This document shows, in pieces, positions 1 through 10,500 of a DNA stretch of 64,000 bases; position 1 is the first letter of the stretch; the number at the start of each line of letters is the position of its first letter. The translations under genes and the position numbers were made by a program. The notes under the pieces are model-generated. The model had not been told where the DNA came from, ran no database searches, and was given only the letters and a program-made list of their open reading frames with translations. Source of the DNA: Torymus aiolomorphi (taxonomy: Eukaryota; Arthropoda; Insecta; Hymenoptera; Torymidae); assembly GCA_036365515.1 (NCBI GenBank), contig CM070877.1:83426522-83490521 (forward strand), written 5' to 3'.

Positions 1-6
1 GGTGGA

Positions 7-525
7 TTGAAGCAGCGGGTAGATAATCAAACAAGGAATAGAAATGGAAAGAACACATATTTTAGTTTACCGTATATTAGAGGTTTGTCGGAAAGGATTA
101 GAAGAGTTTTTAGTAAACATAATATTCAAGTTTTCTTTAGAAACGATAATAATTTAGAAAGGTTATTTAGTAATTGTAAAGACAAGGATGATAAACGTTT
201 AAAATCGGGAGTAGTTTATAAAATTAATTGTAGGGATTGTAATGGTTGTTATATTGGTCAAACGGGTCGATATTTGAAAAAGAGAATATATGAACATCAA
301 TATAGTTTACGCAGCTCAAGTTGTACATCGGGTTTGTAAGAATATTGTTTAAATAGTTTGAATTCTTTCGATTTTGGGAGTGTGGATATTTTGGAACAGG
401 GGATTAATAATAAATATAAGAGGGAAAGCCTTGAAAGTATTCACATTCTAAGAAATCGGAATAATGTAAATTTAATGATAGAGTCAAGTAAATTAGAGAA
501 CATTTATCATTCTTTATTAATTTAA
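7..525 (+). pseudogene. Penelope-like element, C-terminal GIY-YIG endonuclease fragment
   Basis: The first frame (7-339) contains a GIY-YIG nuclease core: YKINCRDC, then GCYIGQTGRYLKKRIYEH, with the tyrosines, glycine and arginine of the nick-making site. Penelope-like retroelements carry this domain downstream of the reverse transcriptase to open target DNA. After a frame change near 339 the typical C-terminal tail continues from about 369 (DILEQG ... HILRNRNNVNLM) to a stop at 523-525. The RT lies off the left edge of the window or is lost. At least one frameshift makes this a broken copy. The family assignment is firm; whether a full element exists to the left is unknown. Confidence 0.85.
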
Positions 526-633
526 GTGAGAATGGAAAGTTGGAGAGGGGAAAGTGGATGGCGGTGGGGGTAAGAGAAAAGAAGGATGCATGAGGGTATA
601 TAGGGAGGTGTATCGCGAGTTTCATTTCAGTCC

Positions 634-670
634 CTGAGGAGGAGCCGGAGCGGGCTCGAAACGTTGGGCA
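634..670 (+). ncRNA. Possible hammerhead ribozyme core in Penelope 3' region
   Basis: CTGAGGA (634-640, fits CTGANGA) is followed by a GAGCC/GGCTC stem with a six-base loop and then GAAAC (658-662). Penelope-like elements are known to carry small type I hammerhead motifs. The stem starts one base later than in the canonical fold, and I could not establish stem I or stem III, so the call is tentative. Confidence 0.3.
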
Positions 671-854
671 ATTTGGTGGTGGGGGGCAGTCAGATCGTCC
701 TTTGCTAACAAAGTTTTTTCCAGGTTTTAATTAAGTTTTTATTTCATATTCTGCGGGGGTGATTATAAACAAGGGCACTCTGACTGCCATAAATATTAAT
801 TATTTTAATTTAATTTGCAAGATTGTAAGACCGATGGTAAAATTCTTATCAGTT

Positions 855-1459
855 TATATAAGTATTTCTATAATATGCTACAGTAATACTGTATAAGTAC
901 TTTTTATAATTATTCAAATTATTTAATACAGAAAGTCAGACATGTTGCGGATAAAACTTTATAGTCAGTTAATCTTTATCGAATATTCACTAAAAATCAT
1001 ATTTTATACTACTTTAGATGAATTTAAAATTTAAAATTACTATCTTACTGTTAATGAATTAACTCGAACTGGAATTGTGAAACTGTTGATTAGAATGCGA
1101 TAGTACAGGTATTTAATTCAGTTATAAGATATCAAAATCGATAATTTTTCATATGGTTATTTTGTATGAAATAGATGATGTATTTTTGTCCAATTATTTT
1201 TTTTTAATTTCCAAAGTTCATATCAAACACATAATTTACACAGCTATTTTAATGTAAGCTTTCAATGTTCTGTTTTATTACATTATTTTGACGGGCTACA
1301 ATTCACAATTATTTTTCAATAAACTTAGTACAAATATTTTTATGGAATTTATGCAACGGCTTATCCGCAACATGTCTGATTTTCTGTATTAAATAATGTG
1401 AATCATTATAAAAAGTACTTATATAGTATTACTGTAGTAAATTATAGAAATACTTACAT
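855..1459. mobile_element. MITE with ~100-bp terminal inverted repeats
   Basis: Bases 857-957 reappear reverse-complemented at 1357-1457 with about 90% identity by eye; a shared landmark is ACATGTTGCGGATAA and its complement. About 400 bp of AT-rich non-coding sequence lies between. No transposase ORF is present, so this is a non-autonomous DNA element. Exact ends and a target-site duplication could not be fixed because similarity fades in the flanking AT-rich DNA. The superfamily is unknown. Confidence 0.7.
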
Positions 1460-2220
1460 AATATTAAGAAACTAGTGATTCAAGATTAGAATGAATTTTT
1501 GATCCAGGTACCGGTAACTCTGATGTCAGTCAGTTATAATATCTATGCAGAAAATTCAAAGTAAGTAAAGTTTGCGCACATTGCTAAATATATTGTATGA
1601 AGTATTCGATAAATCAAATTAGTTTTTTAATGTACATTTACTGCTAATACAAAATTTTGTAGCAAGATAAGTGACATGAAGTCTTCAAATGATACTCAAT
1701 CGCAGAATAGATTACGGTTGCATGATTTAACATTTTTATGGTTTTTATCAATTTTTAATGTGCTGTAAAATTTTTTCCTTAGCTCTGGCCATAAACTTTG
1801 CTTTTTAAAATTAAAGTATTTGTCCAAAGAATTAAAAAAACTTTGGTGGAGAAATTTGTTACTGGCGTAGTCCTTACTTTTGGTCGATGAACGTATACCA
1901 AAAACCAACCAATCAGAGACTTCAAAAAGGGTCATGAAAAAAATACTACTATATTCTACAAATAAAATGCAAACTTTTTCCCAATCAATGTTCTATATAA
2001 AAAGTTTCAAGATTTTGAGTAAAAAAATGAATAAACTTGGATTTCAACCAAAAATTGCAAAAACTTTGAATTTTCAATGTCGTATAACTTTTTTATTTAT
2101 GCAAATATCGACCTAAAATTTGAGAAACATGTTTTGTTCATAAAAAACTAAAAGTAAACGAGTTTTGGCGATTTTAAAATTTTGACATGCTCACTTCACC
2201 TGAAACATCTCATATATATA
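1460..2220. other. AT-rich stretch without a recognisable gene
   Basis: Only short chance frames occur (longest about 80 codons, Lys/Phe/Ser-rich, no motif). No repeat structure was recognised. Confidence 0.5.
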
Positions 2221-2366
2221 TTTATCTGGAACGCTAGTCTCGGGGACGATTTCATACGCGTAACGCAAGCTTCTGGGCTTTTCACGTCTTTCTGGCACAT
2301 CCCGGAAAAGTTCTATTCGTAACGCAAGCTTCTAGGCTCCATTAACCTCGGTTTTGATATAGGGAG

Positions 2367-2381
2367 ATTATTTCTTTAGTC
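2367..2381 (-). repeat. Core motif GACTAAAGAAATAAT, copy 1
   Basis: Exact 15-mer on the minus strand, followed there by a CCCT group. It is one of about fifteen near-identical copies in the window (see findings). GGCGCCGCAGGC lies about 45 bp away at 2410, as in several other copies. Confidence 0.75.
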
Positions 2382-3283
2382 ACTTTTTTCGCAATTTCGG
2401 TACTAAAAGCGGGCGCCGCAGGCGTCGTGGTGTTAGCCAATGCCCAAAGGGATGTTGGGATTGTAGACAACGGTGCACAGAGAACTATTGTCATGAAATT
2501 CGTCCGAAAATCAAATAACTTTTGAACGAAAAGGTCTAAAAAGACGATTCAGGTCGCATTTGAAAGCTAAATAGATGTAGAAGACAGGAAAATTATCATT
2601 AAGACTTTATCTTGATTTTATGACCTTGAAAAAATGACCTTAATTTGGAAAATTTGAAAAAAACGCCTTTTCGGGGCTTCAATCCCAAGATTTTACTGTT
2701 ACTCTTGTTTTTGGGCATCCATTTCCGAGTAAAACAAAGTTATATATAATTATATATGATTTGAGTATAAATCATATATAATTATATATAATTTATCATA
2801 TATGGTTATATATTGATTTTGACCTTATATAGTATGTATAATCATATATAGTTATATATTGATTTTGATCTTATATAAGCATATATAATCATATATGTAT
2901 ATATAAAATCATTATATTTGATCATGTATGACCATATATACTTACATATGAGTATATATTACCATATATTGTCAGATAACACGATATATAAATGCGTGAC
3001 GTAGCATAGAAAATTTTTCATATGTATGATAATATATAGTTACACATGGCAATATATGACAATATATTACCATATATTAGTAAACATGACCATATATATT
3101 AATATAAGGGCAAATTCAATATATAACCATATATGATCATATATAATTATAAATTTCCAGAAGCGTTATTTCTGGGACGCACCTCTGATTTCTGGGACGT
3201 CCCAGGTTTACATCTGGTATATAAGCGTTATTTCTGGGACGTATATAGAATTCAAACTTTGAGAGTTCGGAGACCTTAGAGGG

Positions 3284-3365
3284 ATTATTTCTTTAGTCAA
3301 GCATATGACTCTGGCTGCAGGGGGTTGAGGCCCCCGAAATAACGTGTATATACATGTATATATAT

Positions 3366-3397
<32 letters not shown>

Positions 3398-3620
3398 GTG
3401 TGTATGTGTGTGTGTGTTAATATATAGTCATATATTGTCATGTATAAAAACAATAAAAACTGTATATCATTATATATATGAAAAATTTTTGATGCTACAT
3501 CACGCATTTATATATGGTTTTATCTGACATATATAGTTATAATATATACACCTATCGGGGTTTATCCAGCCCTTAGTACCTTTCAACCAGAGTTGGTATA
3601 CAAGTGACTAAAGAAGTAAT
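3284..3620. repeat. Head-to-head pair of core motifs around a TA/TG microsatellite
   Basis: An exact core on the minus strand (3284-3298) and a one-mismatch core on the plus strand (3606-3620) enclose (TA)n/(TG)n sequence at 3346-3420. Both cores have a CCCT group on their outer side. The apparent ORF across this tract is only translated microsatellite. Confidence 0.65.
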
Positions 3621-3790
3621 CCCTCCGTGGGTATTGTGACTCTAGGTCGGGCTCCATAAACCCCGATGTATGAGTCGGGCTTGATAATATTATGAAGCCC
3701 GGGCTGCATAATCAGAGTCGGGCACGATAAACCCCTATATATAAAAAAACGGGCTTTATAAACCCCTTTGGAGAAATGTATAATATACTC
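3555..3790. repeat. Palindromic AGCCCG / GGGGTTTAT repeat, copy 1
   Basis: Alternating GGGGTTTAT..AGCCC and GGGCT..ATAAACCCC blocks make a hairpin-rich unit ending in AAACCCCTTTGGAGAAATGT beside TA-rich DNA. Close copies lie at 23160-23390, 24415-24620 and 27980-28180, each beside a (TA)n tract. Confidence 0.7.
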
Positions 3791-3909
3791 ATATATAAAT
3801 ATATATGGTCATACATGATCATATATAATGATTTTATAAATAATATATATACGCACATATATGATCATATATGCAATATAACAATCAGGCACTTTGAGGA
3901 GTGTATTTA

Positions 3910-4005
3910 TATGGAAAAATACAGAAAAGTATGGTAAAATACAGAAAATTATGGAAAAATACAGAAAAATACGGAAAAATACAGAAAAATACGGAAAAAT
4001 ACAAT
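3910..4005. repeat. 10-bp tandem repeat (AAAAATACRG)n
   Basis: Roughly nine units of an A-rich decamer alternating ATACAG and ATACGG. Simple-sequence DNA. Confidence 0.8.
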
Positions 4006-4658
4006 CAGGGGAGGAAGGGATGTTTTAACAGTCACGAAAAAACTCCTCAAACTTCCGGAATCACACATATATAGTCATATATTATCATATGTAACTATAT
4101 ATCATCATACATATGAAAATTTTTCGATGCTACATCACATTTATATATCGTTTTATCTGATAATATATGGTAATATATTGATCACGTAAGACCATATATA
4201 CTCATATATAAGTATATATGGTCATACGTGATCATATATAATGATTTTAGATATACATATATGATCATATACTGAGATAAGGTCAAAATCAATTTATAAC
4301 CATATATGATTATATATAAATTATATATGATTATATATAAATTATATATAATTATATATAATTTATACTTAAATCATATATAATTATATATAACTTTGTT
4401 TTACTCGGAAATGGATGCCCAAAAACTAGAGTAACAGTAAAATCTTGGGATTGAAGCCCCTAAAAGTCGTTTTTTTCAAATTATCCAAATTAAGGTAATT
4501 TTTTCAAAGTCATGAAATCAAGATAAAGTCCTAATGATAATTTTCCTGTATTCTACATCTATTTAGTTTCCAAATGCGACCTGAATCATCTTTTTAGACC
4601 TTTTCGTTCAAAAGTTATTTGATTTTCGGACGAATTTCATGACAATAGGATACTGTGC

Positions 4659-4677
4659 GGCGGCGCGAAGCGCCGCC
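4659..4677 (-). other. Candidate Helitron 3'-terminal hairpin
   Basis: GGCGGCG and CGCCGCC arms around a short GCGAA-type centre, GC-rich in AT-rich surroundings, 180 bp past the helicase stop. A related hairpin with similar flank (CCTTACCT) occurs at about 36147-36168. Confidence 0.45.
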
Positions 4678-4858
4678 TTTACCTCTTTATATTGCGGCAC
4701 AGCTTCCATTGTAGGTGACACCCTAAGAAAATCACTAAAAATCCCCAGTATACATTAGGCAAATTTTCTAATTTTAATCAAATAATTAACCACTTAAATT
4801 TATTTAATAAATACATCAATTTGTGACTATTATAAACTTTTCAAAATTTTAACCAAAC

Positions 4859-4880
4859 TCAGAATTTAAAAATATCATTG
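4859..4880 (-). pseudogene. Helitron helicase, last codons
   Basis: The final residues (NDIFKF, then TGA at 4859-4861) continue the ORF that enters the LTR element's other side at 7175. The codon for the second Asn is shared across the CATTG duplication, which confirms the insertion point. Confidence 0.7.
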
Positions 4881-5315
4881 TGTTCGGGACTGTATAGTGC
4901 CGCAAGTGTCCGCTAGATGACAAGCGCCAAATCGCTACCCGCAATGAAAACCATCACCCCGAGTGTATAAGTATAGGCACGCGACTTGCACTCGGGGGAG
5001 ACATTAAAACATACAGTCTCCTCTACTTACCAATATTACCCATACCCCTCTAACCGCTATATACAGACATTGCCTATACTTTTGCCTATACTTGTTGCGT
5101 ACATTTGCCTACCCTTGTCTTAGTTGCGACTAAGACATATTATTGCCTTTACTTACATATTTATTAGAACGTGCTTTCACGTTCAACCTTTCTTTTTGCT
5201 CCATCTCTACTCTCGAGTGGGTTGCAGCAGAGACTCCAAGAGTCACACTTATTCATTTCTTCTCGTTGACAAACTCAAACAATATAAATAACTCGTACAC
5301 GTTCAGTCGTATACA
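4881..5315 (+). repeat. 5' LTR of the non-autonomous element
   Basis: 435 bp. Contains CCCCGAGTG (4957-4965) and CACTCGGGG (4989-4997), a perfect 9-bp stem whose loop holds TATAAGTATAGG, a plausible TATA box. Further small hairpins lie at 5117-5136 (8-bp stem, TGCG loop), 5167-5184 (7-bp stem) and 5232-5244. Confidence 0.93.
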
Positions 5316-6560
5316 TTTTTGGTCCTTCGAGCCGGATAGAGTTGTCAACCGAGAGGAATACTTGAGAAGCGATCGGATAAAATTCTGTTATTTAGTTGTT
5401 CTCAATTGCCAGAGATTTACGACCTCTGACAAGTAAAGCGATTTCGTTGGAGATTTACGACCTCCTAACGAGACTTCGTGTGACTGATCTTCAGCCTCCG
5501 CACTCGCACGGCGGGCGGAGTCATCACATCAACTCATAAAACTCACGAATCTTTAATATCCAACGTTTTTCAAAATGCCATCACTTTTACTTAAATTGCC
5601 TATTTTTGGTGTCTTACTTGCGAGTAAGACATATTATTGCCTATTTACACGAACGCGCTTCGTGTACACATTTCCTTTGCTACCACTCTACTTGCGAGTG
5701 GGTAGGAGCAAATACTTTAAGTCCTACGACTTATTTTTCTCTCTCGCCAAACATTATTTGCCTTGTCTATATTTACCCCTTGCTTTACTTCTTGCCCAAT
5801 TACTACTTTTACTTGTTTTGCTTACTTTGCTAATAATACGAGAAGCTCTCGTATTATTTGCCGTTACCCCTTGCCTACTTGCTCGAACGCATTGCGTTCA
5901 TCTTCTATCTACAGTTCAACTTCGCCTTTCGAGGAGAGTTGACTGCAAAGACTTTTGGAATCTTAATTCTAAGTATCTATCTTTTGTACCGAACTTATTC
6001 TTTGCAAGAAAAGCTGGATACATTGACTTTAGGAGTCAACCGACCCATTATTACATACAGCTTTTGCCTTACATACTTTACTGCTTTACTTATAGTACGA
6101 GAAGCTCTCGTATTAGTTACTGTTTTCATTCGCTTACTTTACGCGAACATACATTATTACACGTTAGCCTGCATTAAATGCCTACACTTTATGTTTCCAC
6201 TATATTTGCTTGACTATAACTACTTCGTTTTATTTGCGAATAATACGAATTCTTACTTTTCTGCTTTCAACTTATTCTTTGCGAGAAAAGTTGGAAGCAT
6301 AGATTCTTGGAGTCTAAATTGCTATTTTAAGCTTAGCTGATAATACGTGAGGCTCTCGTATTATTAGTTTGTCTATTGCCTATACCTTGCGTATTGCTTG
6401 CCTATTTTACTCGAACACGCGTAGCGTTCAAATCCCCTTTGCTTCAATTTTACTTTCGAGTGGGTTGGAGCAAAGACTTTCAGAGTCAATACAATTTATT
6501 ATTTTCTCTCGGCGATAAACCCAAATAATATAAACTCCGTATACGTTCATTCGTATACAC
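5100..6560 (+). repeat. Array of small hairpins, diverged tandem copies of LTR segments
   Basis: The interior repeats the LTR's hairpin modules in diverged form at about 5600-5760, 5830-6010, 6095-6300 and 6340-6560. Perfect stems include 5611-5630 (GTCTTACT/AGTAAGAC, loop TGCG), 5832-5858 (12-bp AATAATACGAGA stem), 5885-5899 and 6096-6112. Homologous stems differ by paired changes. The overlapping frames of 160-200 codons here are Leu/Tyr-rich with no domain, and I do not consider them coding. Confidence 0.7.
5320..5337 (+). other. Primer-binding site matching tRNA-Tyr 3' end
   Basis: TGGTCCTTCGAGCCGGAT, five bases after the LTR, is complementary over 18 of 18 bases to the 3' end (with CCA) of insect tRNA-Tyr as I recall it: T-stem strand, acceptor strand TCGAAGG, discriminator A, CCA. 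Confidence 0.8.
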
Positions 6561-6702
6561 AGGAGGTTTCTACGAGCAAGAACTACTCAAAGCCAAGTAT
6601 CCAGATATTTATATTGTAGAAAAAATTAACACCTCAAAGTCTCCAATTACTGCATCCCAATCTTAGCCATCAGGACTGTTAATGTCTGCTTAACTGTTTC
6701 TG

Positions 6703-6734
6703 TTCGTCCCCTACATGGACGAAGGCGGGCGGTA
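6703..6734 (+). other. Hairpin and polypurine tract before the 3' LTR
   Basis: TTCGTCC (6703-6709) pairs with GGACGAA (6717-6723) and is followed at once by GGCGGGCGGTA, the expected second-strand primer of the LTR element. Confidence 0.7.
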
Positions 6735-7169
6735 TGTTCGGGACTGTATAGTGCCGCAAGTGTCCGCTAGATGGCAAGCGCCAAATCGCTACCCGCAATG
6801 AAAAACATCACCCCGAGTGTATAAGTATAGGCACGCGACTTGCACTCGGGGGAGACATTAAAACATACAGTCTCCTCTACTTACCAATATTACCCATACC
6901 CCTCTAACCGCTATATACAGACATTGCCTATACTTTTGCCTATACTTGTTGCGTACATTTGCCTACCCTTGTCTTAGTTGCGACTAAGACATATTATTGC
7001 CTTTACTTACATATTTATTAGAACGTGCTTTCACGTTCAACCTTTCTTTTTGCTCTATCTCTACTCTCGAGTGGGTTGGAGCAGAGACTCCAAGAGTCAC
7101 ACTTATTCATTTCTTCTCGTTGACAAACTCAAACAATATAAATAACTCGTACACGTTCATTCGTATACA
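6735..7169 (+). repeat. 3' LTR of the non-autonomous element
   Basis: 435 bp, same length and termini as the 5' LTR. Observed differences include GATGGC for GATGAC, ACATCA for CCATCA and TTGGAG for TTGCAG. Confidence 0.93.
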
Positions 7170-7174
7170 CATTG

Positions 7175-7558
7175 CAAACAACATTCTCAATTATTGAAGA
7201 ATCTTTTGAAACATTTTCAATAAATATTTTATTTGGATTTTTACACCGAGATAATGCAATATATAATTGGCCATGTGAAAATAATGGTCGTCTAATGAAA
7301 ATTCCAGTAGACTCGAAACGCTGTCCCTGAGATTTATTTATTGTCACAGCAAAAGCTAGTACAATTAGAAATTGTTTTCTATAAAGAATAAAAAGAAATG
7401 AATATGAATCTGCCGTATTTAGTGTTATTCGTGGAATAAAAACCTCTTCACCAATTCTTTCGCCTGTAATTATTTCTGCCTTAACATTATGAGCACATAA
7501 TCCAGTGATTTTTAGACATGTACCATTACACATTCCTTCTGTAATATTTATATTCCTA
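7175..7558 (-). pseudogene. Helitron helicase, C-terminal part (motifs V-VI)
   Basis: Pif1-type helicase C-terminus: EGMCNGTCLKITGL, FAVTINKSQGQ and HGQLYIALSRC are the family's late motifs (SF1B helicase that unwinds target and donor DNA during rolling-circle transposition). It joins in frame to the segment ending at 11072 once the 7563-11067 insertion and one ATTA copy are taken out, giving the usual VMLIRN..CNGT order. It is open within itself but dead as part of a gene cut three ways. Confidence 0.85.
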
Positions 7559-7562
7559 ATTA

Positions 7563-10500
7563 GGCCGAATCCATCTCAAATCGAACAGCGAGAGTATACC
7601 ACACCGATCATTTTGGAATTAAAGTATTGCTGTTCTTCTCGAGAAATGATTCAACACGTATTTTTTCATTTTTTGATTGCACTAAAATGACATCCGGTTG
7701 GCAACGTCAAAATTTTTTTTACAAAATCCAAACTTTCAAATTTTATTTTTCAAGGACATTTTGAAACAACTGCCAATTTACGAGTTTTTTAAGTTTTTGA
7801 GTAAACTATACGCGATCTTACTCAGATTAGCGCCTTCTTTCATGTCTTGCATGACATTGCATAAAAATAAAAAAATGCATAAGTTATGCAGTTTTTACTA
7901 AAAAATGCATTTTTTGGAAAAATGCATTGTTTCAAAAACCTCATGTTTTTTTTATGAAAATTTATATGAAGATAGGCGGTGTTAATATGTACCAAATCGT
8001 GTGTGTCGGATATTGTATTTTTGCCCATAGAATGAGAAAAACAATAAAATAAAATACAATAAAATTTTATTAATTCAATATAAACGGATATTTGTATATA
8101 TGTAAAGTAATACACACACACGCGCGCGCGCACACTCACAGGCGTAGGCAGTATACAGTATAGGCGGTATACAGAATCATATGTGCGTGCTTGTATGAGC
8201 TTCTTATGTACTTATAAATTTGTACGCTAGATGGCGAACGTTGAGCTTAATACTTGCAATAATTATATGGTTTTAGCTATATATATAACTGTAGTATTTT
8301 TTAATATAATACACAGTTTTTTGAAATTTATTACATATCTCTATTATATTAAAACACAACCACTATGTCTGAGTATTTTTCAAAAGATAGAATTAAATGT
8401 CCCAATTTCTTTGGGAGACATAAGAAAGCCTACTATCTATCGAATAAAATACGATTCAAGCATTTGGATGATCTTGTTCATCCATTAAAATGTCGCTATC
8501 CTAATTTACTTTTGACACCGTCTACAAGTATATGTAACAATTGTTATAAGTTTGCTTTAAAATTGGTGGATGGCACTGACGATGAATTTGCCGATATCGT
8601 AGTCAATGAAGCAACTGAGAATGAAGTTGGCGATATTGAAGTTGATATAGACGAAGATTTTTTACCAAGTACTCCAGAACGCATCGAAGAATTTAATAAT
8701 GAAATGAGTACATCAGTTTTAGGCTCTGTGTCACCACTTAAAAGAAAAAACCTTATACGTGAAAAATCTACTGAAAATTACGTTAACCAAAAGAAAACAA
8801 AACTAATTTCAACATTTTCTAGTACCCTCGATGCTATGTTAAAGACACTCTATGACGTTTCTGTTGAATCAAATGAATCAATCACAGCTCTATGTCATTG
8901 TACGGAATGGGTACAAAATATTGGATTAGCCCTACAAAAATGTTCTACGGTATAGAAATAAAAATATATATGATCAACAAATCGAGAAATCTTGCTAAAG
9001 AAAAAGGAATTTATTCAGAACCAGATGCATATTCAGGTCATCCGATTGATGTAAACATGGAAAAAATTGTTATGGAATATTATATAAATGTTGATTTTAA
9101 TTGTTCAAAACAAAGTCTTAATAAATGTGACGTTGTTACAATTAAAGTTAACAATAAAAAAGAGAAAAAAGTTAAGCATTTTTTACTCGAAGTTTAAAAA
9201 AGGTGTATAAAGTATTTAAAAAATGATAATCCAGAATTGAGAATTGGAAAACCGAAATTTTATTGTTTGCAACCAAAATATGTCTTACTTAGCCCCATCA
9301 AAGAAGTTTGTCTCTGTATCTATTGCGCAAATTATGATTTATTTCTTACGAGCTTGATTAATTTCACAGGGAGTAACATTACAGAGTTGGATGAACTTCG
9401 GCCAGAAATAATAAACGCAACAAAGTGTTCTGAGCCATCTGATTTATGTTATTTGCAGGAATGTAAAATTTGTCCAGGCAGTAACGGAATTACGTTTCAT
9501 GTTCTAAAACTGCAAGATGTAGAAAGCACAGAAGAAATTACGTATGCTTTGTGGGAAAATGGTAACTTGATTAAAAAAACAGTGCCAATTTCTGCTTTTA
9601 AAGAGGAACTTTCGGTTTGGACCATGAAGATTAGTACTCACATGTATGTAAAAAATATACAACGCAAAGCTATAAAAGCAGAAAGAGAAAATGCTAAAAA
9701 AGACCCACATCATTTAGTTCTTCAAATAGACTTCACTGAAAACTGGGCTGTGATTCATAATAAAGCTGTTCAAGGAAATCATTGGGTTAATGATCAAATT
9801 TCTATTTTCACAGCAGTGTCTTATCAAGGGGATTCGACACAAAGTTTCACAGTCATAAGTGATGACCGAAAACATGATTCAGCGTATGCTTTGCTAGCAG
9901 TAGAAAAAATTATAACTTACTTAAAAGAAAGTGTTGTGATTAAACAAACAAAATTACCATTATATCAGACGGCGCGGCTAGCCACTTTAAAAATGGCTTT
10001 CAATTATATTAAATAAAACGAGCACCATATGATATAAAATGGTTGTTCTCTGCTACTGGGCACGGAAAAGGAGCTGTAGATGGTGTGGGTGGACTTACAA
10101 AGCATTATGCTACTTCACATAATCTTCGAGAGTCCCACGAAAAATCTATTCAAAATGCTAATGATTTCGTAGAGCACGTTAAAAAATATATTGATGCAAT
10201 TAAAATAATACATTTACAAGATGTTGAAATAGAACAATTCAGAAAAGCAAAACATATTGATTGACTTACAACTCCAAAGTATCCTGGAATTCACAAAACA
10301 TGATTAACATGGTTAAAGAAACATGTAATAATAAAACACATTGTTGTACAGCAAAATCTGCCGATCATTTACTAACAAAAGATAAAACAAAACAAAATAA
10401 AAACAAAGGTAGTCATAAAAATAAAAAATACAGAAAATTGAAAATGAAAAAGTCAAAAACAGCTATAGCGTGTAAGTACGAATGTGTACATGTATATTAC

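Larger units (their letters stand above)
2485..4648. repeat. 2.2-kb AT-rich inverted repeat with arms of roughly 600 bp
   Basis: The left arm starts CTATTGTCATGAAATTCGTC (2485) and the right arm ends with its complement (to 4648). Homology runs through about 320 bp of ordinary sequence (2485-2800 against 4330-4648) and then through TATATA-rich sequence with landmarks such as AAAATTTTTC..ATGCTACATCAC on both sides (3480-3510 and 4105-4135). The middle holds palindromic AGCCCG repeats, core motifs at 3284 and 3606, microsatellites and a 10-bp tandem repeat. It looks like one non-coding fold-back element or a head-to-head pair. Just outside the right arm sits the GC hairpin that may end the neighbouring Helitron. 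Confidence 0.7.
4881..7169 (+). mobile_element. Complete non-autonomous LTR retrotransposon (BEL/Pao-like TRIM/LARD)
   Basis: Two 435-bp LTRs (about five differences by eye) start TGTTCGGGAC and end TATACA. They flank 1419 bp of non-coding sequence. A perfect 5-bp target duplication CATTG lies at 4876-4880 and 7170-7174. The primer-binding site follows the left LTR, and a purine-rich GGCGGGCGGTA precedes the right one. There is no gag or pol, so movement must depend on proteins from another element. The TGTTCGG start, the GGCGGG-type polypurine tract and the 5-bp TSD fit BEL/Pao; without pol this stays an inference. It lies inside the Helitron helicase C-terminus, so it is younger than the Helitron, and the high LTR identity indicates recent insertion. 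Confidence 0.93.

Noticed and set aside
5575..6340. Overlapping frames of 160-200 codons as membrane protein genes
   Set aside because: Leu/Tyr-rich composition follows from the T-rich hairpin array. Several frames are open at once, there is no domain, and the whole lies inside a non-autonomous LTR element.
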